Shown one piece after another: positions 1 to 11,200 of a stretch of DNA of 64,000 nt. Under the pieces are notes generated by a model. That model did not search any database. It saw only the letters and a list, made by a program, of their open reading frames with translations, and was not told the DNA's origin. Position 1 is the first letter of the stretch, and every line of letters begins with the position of its first letter. The DNA lies in NCBI GenBank assembly GCA_950097015.1, contig CATNEN010000003.1, positions 10,817,501 through 10,881,500 of the forward strand, in the 5' to 3' direction. This DNA is from Macrostomum hystrix (taxonomy: Eukaryota > Platyhelminthes > Macrostomidae). The position numbers and the translations under genes are program-made.

Positions 1-1330
1 TCCCAGACTTGTCTGAGGTAGCTCTGGAGGCATGTCCGCAGACCAGCAAAGGTGTCTGCGGAGGCCCAGATGGCCATGTCGTCAGCAAATTGACTGCGTT
101 TCACGTATGGATTTTCAGGAATCGGCATTGTGCTGACGTACAGCAGGTACAGGAGAGGACTCAAGATGCCTCCCTGAGGTACGCCAGCTAGGATTCTGAT
201 CAGCTCACTGAGCGAGTTGTTGACTCGCACCTGGATGTACCTGTTCCTGAGGTAGTCAGACAGGATGCGCATCAGCATCGAAGGAAAGCCAGCGTTGAGC
301 ATGCGGCTCCTAAGCATGTCGTGCCAGGCAGAGTCAAAGGCAGCCTCTACGTCAAGGAAGACTGCAGCGGCCCTCTTTGCTTTGCACTTTGCGACCATCA
401 TGTCCTGCACCAGTCGGCACAGGTTGTCGTAGGTGGAGTGGACTTTGCGATAAGCGCATTGGTCATCGCCAAGAATGTTCTTGTCTTCAAGGAATTTGGA
501 GAGTCTCTTGGCAATCAGCTTCTCAAACACCTTGCCTAAGCAAGAGGTCAGGCTGATTGGCCTGTACGAGTTTGGATTGTCTGGCGGTTTGTCAGGCTTC
601 GGGATCATTGTCACCACAGCTTTCTTCCAAGCGCTGGGGAAGATCCCTTGACTGAAGCAGGCGTTAAAGGGTTTGGTGATCCTGGTGATCGCCACGCCTT
701 CAAGGCCGAGTTTGAGCACTCGATTGGGAATCTTATCCAGCCCGGGTGCTCCATCAGGCTTGAGGTGCTCAAGCTCCCACACTGTGTCGGCTACATTGAA
801 TGCGGCTTCAAGCGGGTGAGTGGCTATGCCATTGATGTCGGCCGGAATCGGATAGAAGGCGATGAACTTGGCCACTTCGGCCACCTCCTGTTTGAGCAAG
901 TGGATGGGACTGGGCGCATCTTTGAGTCCAGAGTGGCCGCGAGAAGGTTCGCTTTCTCCAGATCAGTGTGCGCACTGGTTTGACCCGAAGTGAGGGTTGG
1001 GATGGAGCTGGGCTTGAACTTGCCCATCAGCTTCCTGGTGTCATGCCAGAAGTTCTTGACCTTGCTGTTCTTGCTGTTTTCGACAACATTCTCACACAGC
1101 TTGGTGAGCTTGCCGCTCTGGAAGGAAGTGATTTCCCTTTTGATCCTGTTGGCCATTTGGTTGGCCAGCCTTTTAAAGTTTTCATCCCGAGTGCTGTTGA
1201 AGAGTCGTCTGAGTCGTCGGCGCTCTTTAATCAGCTCAATTTTAATTTCAATTTTAGACCAATTTAAGCAATTCATAAACAACTCAAACAGACTCAAATA
1301 ATGATTTCTTGCCACATGCGGCGATTTCAC
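1..1330 (-). mobile_element. LINE (Jockey/CR1-like) reverse transcriptase, broken and cut by window edge
   Basis: Read on the minus strand, the frame from 1330 to about 900 gives a basic region that continues, after a one-step frame change near 895-930, into a typical non-LTR reverse transcriptase. Visible RT motifs include SYRPISLTS, the stretch FLDVEAAFDSAWH, GVPQGGILSPLLY and the catalytic FADD (plus positions 69-90, a YADD variant). The window ends before the 3' end. No endonuclease domain is seen upstream of 1330, so the copy is probably 5' truncated. The frame change means the copy is dead. The clade is judged from motif style only. The element lies downstream of CHMP7. Confidence 0.85.
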
Positions 1331-2202
1331 GTCAAACTAAAACAATTGCTTTAAGTGAGTCGCTAGTTACTAGACTTAGCATCTAAGTTTCAACTCCTTG
1401 ACTAGTTTGAACGCGAGCCGTCTCTGTCAGTTGATTCGATTCTTTTTTTAGTGTCTTGAGTTGTCTGCACAGGAGAATCTTTGGCTGATATTTCCACGGT
1501 TTTTCCATGGCAATTCTTGGATGCCCACGGTTTTTCCGGAAATATTTCCAGCTCATGAGAAAGCTCCACGGCGGATCAGCCAATAGTGAGCGCTGGCAGG
1601 CTGGGAGGGCTCCATAACGCCTATAAATAGTACATACCTCATCATCCCCTTAGCTCCGAATTCGAACCCCGCACTTACCAGCCGCCCTTACTTATCGCTT
1701 AACGCTTAACGTTAAACGCTTACCGACTATTCAGTTAATTAGGGGAGACACCAGACTGACACCAAACTCAAACAATGACAGATTTAATTGCCGAATCAAC
1801 CAGTGACAGTTTTCATGAACAATTCAAACAAGGAATGCTATTTTATCTCCAATGATTTCATGACATGCTCAAATGATTTCATGATGAAATTCAACGAAGA
1901 CAGGTGAAGTGTTCAATCGGAAACATGTATTATAAGCAAGTGTTAAATAGGGCTTTTAATTAAACATTATATTTCGCAGGAAAATATTATAAGCTACTAC
2001 TTACAGTAGTGCAAATGAATACAAAAATAATAGAAACAAATAGTCAATTCTGGAGTATAGCCTAGGCGCCAATACGGATAATAACAATGATGCACTGGTT
2101 GTATTAGATTGGTCTTTGTCTCTAAGCACAAGATAATAAAATATGAATCATTGTTCAATTTCTTACACAGTTCAAATTATCATACTTAATCCAGTATTAT
2201 AT
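1331..2202. other. Intergenic, CHMP7 3' flank
   Basis: No convincing coding frame. A TATAAATA-like string lies at 1622-1629, followed by a short run of cgcttaacg-type repeats near 1700. Neither can be tied to a gene. The part next to 2202 is probably CHMP7 3'UTR. Confidence 0.5.
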
Positions 2203-5200
2203 TTAGAGTGCTTCCAGACGATTTTTCAGTTCGTCTAGCGACACATTCGGACTCTGCGGTAGCGGCAGATCCGACACATCAGGCAATTGCAAATTGTCCA
2301 CATCCAATTCCGAGAATTTTTCATCCAACTCAGTCAAAACCTTGTTCTTCGTTCCAGTTGAAGTCGCCGCGGCGGCTGCCGCAGCAGCAGATGGCGGAGA
2401 ATCTTCTTCCAGTAGTCGATCCAGTTCAGACTCGAGCTCGCTGTCGTCTAGGCCGTCCATGACGCCGCCGGCGCCGGGCACGAAGGCCAGGGCATCGGCC
2501 AATTCACGCTGCTCGTCAAGAGCGTCGCGGATTTCGCCGAGCGCATCGTGCGCAGCTTCGTGCGAGTCGGCATCTTCGGAGCGGGTAGATTTGAACCAAT
2601 CGCGGGTGACTTTAAAAGCGTCAAGGACCTATTTTAGAATGGGGACAGGTGGACGAGTACAGGTTGACTATTCAGCGAAAAAGTGACGTCAGTTTCTAAA
2701 AATTTTTTCCAAGTTACTAGAAATTGACGATTAAGAAGCGATGACGCAAGCTTCTAAATATAGAAAATAAAGAAGCGATGACGTCCATCCATTCCACTAT
2801 ACTAAAAATGAAATGCTTGCTTGCTTGGTTGGTTGGTTGGTTGTAATTGATTTTCTCCCGAACAGCTCAACCGATTTTCACAATTTCTTCACCAAAAGAT
2901 GCTAAATATGGGGAGAATTATACACGTATTTTTATTAAGCTTAACTTTATTGCTAAGGGGATTAAATATTCGAAAAACAAGATTTTGCAAAGGTCAAACC
3001 ATCTTGGCCTATTGAGAATTTTACTCACTGCCGCTGAATTGGAATTGCATCGTCAAATTGCGCAACACCCCCTCGCTGACTGAGTTAGAAGCCTGCACTC
3101 TGGAGACAAATTTGAAATAAATGTACACAACCAACCGCGAGACTGAGTGTACTCTATTTTCTCACTTCATTGTACAAAGCCAGAACTTTGAGAATTCATT
3201 TTATAAGGCTGATTTTTGCACCCACCAACCAACAGTCGGAATAGCCGATGTGTAGGCACTAGGAATAGGTTATAGGCTAGGCTAGGGTTCGATTCTGCAC
3301 TGCGTCAAATCATTTAGACTAATTTTCAGCCAGTAGTGATTGAAGATTATTTTGATTTTTTTTTTCATTTCGTAAATAAAATATCATAAATCATAGCAAA
3401 CCTGAATTTGAATCATGGCAAAAATAGAGCTTGAATCATGGCTAAACCAGCGTCTGAATCATGGCTAAACCAGAGCTTGAATCATGGCTAAACCAGAGTC
3501 TGAATCATGGCTAAACTGGAGTCTGAATCATGGCTAAACCAGAGTCTGAATCATGGCTAAACCAGGGTCTGAATCATGGCTACACCAGAGTCTGAATCAT
3601 GGCTTAACCAGAGTTTGAATCATGGCTAAACCAGGGTCTGAATCATGGCTAAACCAGAGTTTGAATCATGGCTAAACCAGGGTCTGAATCATGGCTAAAC
3701 CAGAGTTTGAATCATGGCTAAACCAGAGTCTGAATCATGGCTAAACTAGAGTCTGAATCATGGCCAAACCAGAGTCTGAATCATGGCTAAACCAGAGTTT
3801 GAATCATGGCTAAACCAGAGTTTGAATCATGGCTAAACCAGAGTTTGAATCATGGCTAACCCAGACTTTGAATCATGGCTAAACCAGAGTCTGAATCATG
3901 GCTAAACCAGCGTCTGAATCATGGCTAAACCAGAGTTTGAATCATGGCTAAACCAGAGTCTGAATCATGGCTAAACCAGAGTCTGAATCATGGCTAAACC
4001 AGAGTCTGAATCATGGCTAACCCAGAGTTTGAATCATGGCTAAACCAGAGTCTGAATCAAGGCTAAACCAGAGTCTGAATCATAGCTAAACCAGAGTCTG
4101 AATCATGGCTAAACCAGAGTCTGAATCATGGCTAAACCAGAGTCTGAATCATGGCTAAACCAGAGTCTGAATCATGGCTAAACCAGAGTTTGAATCATGG
4201 CTAAACCAGATTTTGAATCATGGCTAAACCAGAGTCTGAATCAAGGCTAAACCAGAGTCTGAATCATGGCTAAACCAGAGTCTGAATCATGGCTAAACCA
4301 GAGTCTGAATCATGGCAAAACCAGAGTCTGAATCATGGCTAAACCAGAGTTTGAATCATGGCTAAACCAGGGTCTGAATCATGGCTAAAACAGAGTTTAA
4401 ATCATGGCTAAACCAGAGTCTGAATCATGGCTAAACCAGAGTTTGAATCATGGCTAAACCAGAGTCTGAATCATGGCTAAACCAGAGTCTGAATCATGGC
4501 TAAACCAGAGTCTGAATCATGGCAAAACCAGAGTCTGAATCATGGCTAAACCAGAGTTTGAATCATGGCTAAACCAGGGTCTGAATCATGGCTAAAACAG
4601 AGTTTAAATCATGGCTAAACCAGAGTCTGAATCATGGCTAAACCAGAGTTTGAATCATGGCTAAACCAGAGTCTGAATCATGGCTAAACCAGAGTTTGAA
4701 TCATGGCTAAACCAGAGTTTGAATCATGGCTAAACCAGAGTTTGAATCATGGCTAACCCAGACTTTGAATCATGGCTAAACCAGAGTCTGAATCATGGCT
4801 AAACCAGCGTCTGAATCATGGCTAAACCAGAGTTTGAATCATGGCTAAACCAGAGTCTGAATCATGGCTAAACCAGAGTCTGAATCATGGCTAAACCAGA
4901 GTCTGAATCATGGCTAACCCAGAGTTTGAATCATGGCTAAACCAGAGTCTGAATCAAGGCTAAACCAGAGTCTGAATCATAGCTAAACCAGAGTCTGAAT
5001 CATGGCTAAACCAGAGTCTGAATCATGGCTAAACCAGAGTCTGAATCATGGCTAAACCAGAGTCTGAATCATGGCTAAACCAGAGTTTGAATCATGGCTA
5101 AACCAGATTTTGAATCATGGCTAAACCAGAGTCTGAATCAAGGCTAAACCAGAGTCTGAATCATGGCTAAACCAGAGTCTGAATCATGGCTAAACCAGAG

Positions 5201-8200
5201 TCTGAATCATGGCAAAACCAGAGTCTGAATCATGGCTAAACCAGAGTTTGAATCATGGCTAAACCAGGGTCTGAATCATGGCTAAAACAGAGTTTAAATC
5301 ATGGCTAAACCAGAGTCTGAATCATGGCTAAACCAGAGTTTGAATCATGGCTAAACCAGAGTCTGAATCATGGCTAAACCAGAGTCTGAATCATGGCTAA
5401 ACCAGAGTCTGAATCATGGCAAAACCAGAGTCTGAATCATGGCTAAACCAGAGTTTGAATCATGGCTAAACCAGGGTCTGGATCATGGCTAAAACAGAGT
5501 TTAAATCATGGCTAAACCAGAGTCTGAATCATGGCTAAACCAGAGTTTGAATCATGGCTAAACCAGAGTCTGAATCATGGCTAAACCAGAGTCTGAATCA
5601 TGGCTAAACCAGAGTTTGAATCATAGCTAAACCAGAGTCTGAATCATGGCTAAACCATAGTCTGAATCATGGCTAAACCAGAGTTTGAATCATGGCTAAA
5701 CCAGAGTCTGAATCATGGCTAAACCAGAGTCTGAATCATGGCTTAACCAGAGTCTGAATCATGGCTTAACCAGAGTTTGAATCATGGCTAAACCAGAGTC
5801 TGAATCATGGCTAAACCAGAGTCTGAATCATGGCTAAAACAGCGTCTGAATCATGGCTAAACCAGAGTTTGAATCATGGCTAAACCAGAGTTTGAATCAT
5901 GGCTTAACCAGAGTTTGAATCATGGCTAAACCAGAGTCTGAATCATGGCTTAACCAGAATTTAAATCATGGCTAAACCAGAGTCTGAATCATGGCTTAAC
6001 CAGAGTTTGAATCATGGCTAAACCAGAGTCTGAATCATGGCTAAACCAAAGTTTGAATCATAGCTAAACCAGAGTTTGAATCATGGCTAAACAAGCGTCT
6101 GAATCATGGCAAAACCAGAGTTTGAATCATGGCTAAACCAGAGTTTGAATCATAGCTAAACCAGAGTCTGAATCATAGCTAAACCAGCGTTTGAATCATG
6201 GCTAAACCAGAGTTTGAATCATGGCTAAACCAGAGTTTGAATCATGGCTAAACCAGCGTTTGAATCATGGCTAAACCAGAGTTTGAATCGTGGCTAAACC
6301 AGAGTTTGAATCACGGCTAAACCAGAGTTTGAATCATGGCTAAACCAGAGCTTAAATCATGGCTAAACCAGCGTCTGAATCATGGCTAAACCAGAGTCTG
6401 AATCATGGCAAAACCAGAGTCTGAATCATGGCTAAACCAGCGTCTGAATCATGGCTTAACCAGAGTTTGAATCATGGCTAAACCAGAGTTTGAATCATGG
6501 CTAAACCAGAGTCTGAATCATGGCTAAACCAGAGTTTAATTCATGGCTAAACCAGAGTCTGAATCATGGCTTAACCAGAGTTTGAATCATGGCTAAACCA
6601 GAGTTTGAATCATGGCTAAACCAGAGTTTGAATCATGGCTAAACCAGAGTCTGAATCATGGCTAAACCAACGTTTGAATCATGGCTAAACCAGAGTCTGA
6701 ATCATGGCTAAACCAGAGTTTCAATCATGGCTAAACCAGCGTCTGAATCATGGCTAAACCAGCGTCTGAATCATAGCCAACCAGAGTTTGAATCTTGGCT
6801 AAACCAGAGTTTGAATCATAGCCAACCAGAGTCTGAATCATGGCAAAACGAGAGTTTGAATCATGGCTAAAGCAGACTTTAAATCATCACAGCGTCTGAA
6901 TCATGGCTAAACCAGAGTTTGAATCATGGCTAAATTAGAGTTTGAATCATGGTAAAACGAGAGTTTGAATCATAGCCCACCAGGGTTTAAAACATGGCGA
7001 AACCTGAGTTTGAATCTTGGCTAAAGCAGACTTTAAATCATCACAGCGTCTGAATCATGGCTAAACCAGAGTTTGAATCATGGCTAAATTAGAGTTTGAA
7101 TCATGGTAAAACGAGAGTTTGAATCATAGCCCACCAGGGTTTAAAACATGGCGAAACCTGAGTTTGAATCTTGGCTAACCCAGCGTTTGAAAAATCAACG
7201 TCAACTGGGGAGTCATCATCAAAATGGGGATCAAGGTAAACTGGGGGATAATCGTCAACTGGAGGATCTTGGTAAACTGGGGGATAATTGTCAACTGGGG
7301 GATCATCATCAACTGGGGGATCATCATCAACTGGGGGATCATTGTGAACTGGGGGATCTTTGTCAACTGGGGGATCTTTGTCGACGGGGGGATCATTGTC
7401 AAATGGGGGATCATTGTCAACTGGGGGATCGTTGTCAACTGGGGTTTCATTGTCAACTGGGGGATCATTGTCAACTGGGGGATCATTGTCAAATGTGGGA
7501 TCATTTTCAACTGGGGGATCTTTGTCAACTGGGGGTTCATTGTCAACTGGGGGTTCATTGTCAACTGGGGGATCATTGTCAACTGGGGGATCATTGTGAA
7601 CTGGGGGATCATTGTCAACTGGGGGGTAATGGTCAACTGGGGGATAATTGTCAACTGGGGAATCATCATCAACTGGGGATCATCATCAACTGGGGGATCA
7701 TCATCAACTGGGGGATCATTGTGAACTGGGGGATCTTTGTCAACTGGGGGATCATTGTCAACTGTGGGATAATTGTCAACTGGGGGATCATTGTCAACTG
7801 GGGGATCATTGTCAACTGGGGGATCATTGTCAACTGGGGGATAATTGTCAACTGGGGGATCATTGTCAACTGGGGGATCATCATCAACTGGGGGATCATT
7901 GTCAACTGGGGGTTCATTGTCAACTGTGGGATCATTGTCAACCGGCGGGATCATTGTCAACTGTGGGATCATTGTCAACTGGGGGATCATTGTCAACTGG
8001 GGGATCATTGTCAACTGGGTGATCATCATCAACTGGGGGATCATTGTCAACTGGGGGAACATTGTCAACTGGAGGAACATTGTTAACTAGGGATCATCAT
8101 CAATGGGGAGACTTCATCAACTGGGGGATCATTGTGAACTGGGGGATCTTTGTTAACTGGGGGATCATTGTCAACTGGGGGATCATTCTCAACTGGGGGA

Positions 8201-11200
8201 TCATTCTCAACTGGGGGATCATTGTCAACTGGGTGATCATCATCAACTGGGGGATCATTGTCAACTGGGGGAACATTGTCAACTGGAGGAACATTGTTAA
8301 CTAGGGATCATCATTAATGGGGAGACTTCATCAACTGGGGGATCATTGTGAACTGGGGGATCTTTGTTAACTGGGGGATCATTGTCAACTGGGGGATCAT
8401 TCTCAACTGGGGGATCATTGTCAACTGGGGGATCATTTTCAACTGGGGGATCATTTTCAACTGGGGGATCATTTTCAACTGGGGGATCATCATCAACTGG
8501 GGGATCATCATCAACTGGGGGATCTTTGTCAACTGGGGGATCATTGTCAACTGGGGGATCATTGTCAACTGGGGGATCATTGTCAACTGGTGGATCGTTG
8601 TCAACTGGGGGTTCATTGTCAACTGGGTGATCATCATTAACTGGGGGATCATTGTCAACTGGGGGAACATTGTCAACTGGAGGAACATTGTTAACTGGGG
8701 ATCATCATCAATGGGGAGTCATCATCAACTGGGGGATCATTGTTAACTGGAGGATCTTTGTCAACTGGGGGATCATTGTCAACTGGGGGATCATTTTTTA
8801 ACTGTGGGATCATTGTCAACTGGGGGATCATTGTCAACGGGCGGGATCATTGTCGACTGGGGGATCATTGTCAACTGGGGGATCATTTTCAACTGGGTGA
8901 TCATCATCAACTGGGGGATCATCATCAACTGGGGGATCATTGTCAACTGTGGGATCATTGTCAACTGGGGGATCATTGTCAACTGGGGGATCATCATCAA
9001 CTGGGGGATCATTGTGAACTGGGGGTTCATTGTCAACTGTGGGATCATTGTCAACGGGCGGGATCATTGTCAACTGGGGGATCATTGTCAACTGGGGGAT
9101 CATTTTCAACTGGGTGATCATCATCAACTGGGGGATCATCATCAACTGGGGGATCATTGTCAACTGGGGGATCATTGTCAACTGGGGGTTCATTGTCAAC
9201 TGGGGGATCATTGTCAACGGGGGGATGATTGTCAACTGGGGGATCATCATCAACTGGGAGATTATCATCAACGAGGGGATCATTGTCAACTGGGGGTTCA
9301 TTGTAGCTTTAAAAAGCTGTAAATTCAGCTGCTAAAAAGTATATACTAGACGAATTAAAAGTATTTCTGCTCCCCGAAGGGGGGCAAAACTTGCTAGTCC
9401 ACTATACTAAAAATGAAATGCTTGCTTGCTTGGTTGGTTGGTTGGTTGTAATTGATTTTCTCCCGAACGGCTCAACCGATTTTCACCATTTCTTCACCAA
9501 AAGATGCCAAATATGGGGACAATTATACACGTAGTTTTATTAAGCTTAACTTTATTGCTAACTGGATTAAATATTCGAAAAACATGATTTTTCAAAGGTC
9601 AAACAATCTTGGCCTATTGAGAATTTTACTCACTGCCACTGAATTAGAATTGCATCGTCAAATTGCGCAACAACCCCTAGCTGATTGAATTTGAAGCCTG
9701 CACTCTGGAGACAAATTGGAAATAAATGTACACAACCAACCGCGAGACTGAGTGTACTCTATTTTCTTACTTCATTGTACAAAGCCAGAAATTTGAGAAT
9801 TCATTCTATAAGGCTGATTTTTGCGACCACTAATCAACAGTCGGAATAGCCGATGTGTAGGCACTAGGAATAGGGTGAGGCTAGGCTAGGGTTCGATTCA
9901 TTTAGACTATTTTTTTCAGCCAGTAGTGATTGAAGAATATTTCAATTTATTTTTTTCACTTCGTAAATAAAATATCATAAATCATAGCAAATCTGAGTTT
10001 GAATCATTGCGAAAATAGAGTCTGAATCGTGGCTAAACCAGAGTCTGAATCACGGCTAAACCAGAGTTTCAATCATGGCTAAACCAGATCTTGAATCATG
10101 ACTAAACCAGAGTTTAAATCATGGCTAAACCATCGTTTGAATGGTTGGGGTTCATTGTCAACTGGGGTTCATTGTCAACTGGGGGATCATAGTCAACTGG
10201 GGGATCATTGTCAACTGGGGGATCATCATCAACTGGCGGATCATTGTCAACTGGGGGTTCATTGTCAACTGTGGGATCATTGTCAACGGGCGGGATCATT
10301 GTCAACTGGGGAATCATTGTCAACTGGGGGATCATTGTCAACTGGGGGATCATTGTCAACTGGGTGATCATCATCAACTGGGGGATCATTGTCAACTGGG
10401 GGAACATTGTCAACTGGAGGAACATTGTTAACTGGGGATCATCATCAATGGGGAGTCATCATCAACTGGGGGATCATTGTGAACTGGGGGATCTTTGTTA
10501 ACTGGGGGATCATTGTCAACTGGGGGATCATTGTCAACTGGGGGATCATTGTCAACTGGGGGATCATTGTCAACTGGGGGATCATTGTCAACTGGGGGAT
10601 CATTGTCAACTGGGGGTTCATTGTGAACTGGGGGATCTTTGTCAACTGGGGGATCATTGTCGACTGTGGGATCATTGTCAACTGGGGATCATTGTCGACT
10701 GCGGGATCATTGCTAACTGGGGAATCATTGTCAACTGGGGGATCATTGTCGACTGCGGGATCATTGCTAACTGGGGGATCATTGTCAACTGGGGGATCAA
10801 TGTAGAATTAAAAAGCTGTAAATTCAGCTGCTAAAAAGTATACAATAGACGAATTAAAAATATTTCTGCTCCCCGAAGGGGGGCAAAACTTGCTAGTCCA
10901 CTATACTAAAAATGAAATGCTTGCTTGGTTGGTTGGTTGGTTGGTTGGTTGGTTGGTTGGTTGGTTGGTTGGTTGGTTGTAATTGATTTTCTCCTGAACA
11001 GCTCAACCGATTTTCACCATTTCTTCACCAAAAGATGCTAAATATGGGGAGAATTATACACGTATTTTTATTAAGCTTAACTTTATTGCTAAGGGGATTA
11101 AATATTCGAAAAACATGATTTTTCAAAGGTCAAACCATCTTGGCCTATTGAGAATTTTACTCACTGCCACTGAATTAGAATTGCATCGTCAAATTGCGCA

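Larger units (their letters stand above)
2793..9397 (+). mobile_element. Non-autonomous Helitron, copy 1 (6.6 kb)
   Basis: The element starts TCCACTATACTAAA and ends with a 17-nt GC hairpin (9369-9385, gctccccgaaggggggc), eight bases, then CTAG at 9394-9397. These are canonical Helitron ends (5' TC, 3' hairpin then CTRR). The 5' segment (about 600 bp) includes a (TTGG) microsatellite and the ctcccgaac/gctcaaccgatttt block found at many Helitron 5' ends. Next come a 23-bp satellite (about 3.8 kb), an 18-bp satellite (about 2.1 kb) and a conserved 3' tail. No Rep/helicase gene is present. Copy 2 begins at the very next base. The element sits in CHMP7 intron 4 on the strand opposite to the gene. 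Confidence 0.85.
9398..10896 (+). mobile_element. Non-autonomous Helitron, copy 2 (1.5 kb), fused to copy 1
   Basis: Same 5' start (TCCACTATACTAAA at 9398) and same 3' end (hairpin 10868-10884, CTAG 10893-10896) as copy 1. The 5' segment is nearly identical. The two internal arrays are much shorter: satellite A about 150 bp (9990-10140) and satellite B about 660 bp (10146-10802). No host base separates it from copy 1 or copy 3. Confidence 0.85.

Noticed and set aside
2847..3083. 78-residue frame repeated in Helitron copies 1, 2 and 4
   Set aside because: It has no ATG start (TTG preceded by a stop) and copy 3 has TGA at the fifth codon, so conservation reflects shared transposon DNA rather than protein selection.
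3393..7185. CRISPR-like array
   Set aside because: Direct repeats are contiguous without unique spacers, and the DNA is eukaryotic.
7148..9335. Long reading frames (up to 312 codons, both strands) in satellite B
   Set aside because: They are translations of an 18-bp tandem unit with no stops in five frames and no non-repeat coding sequence attached.
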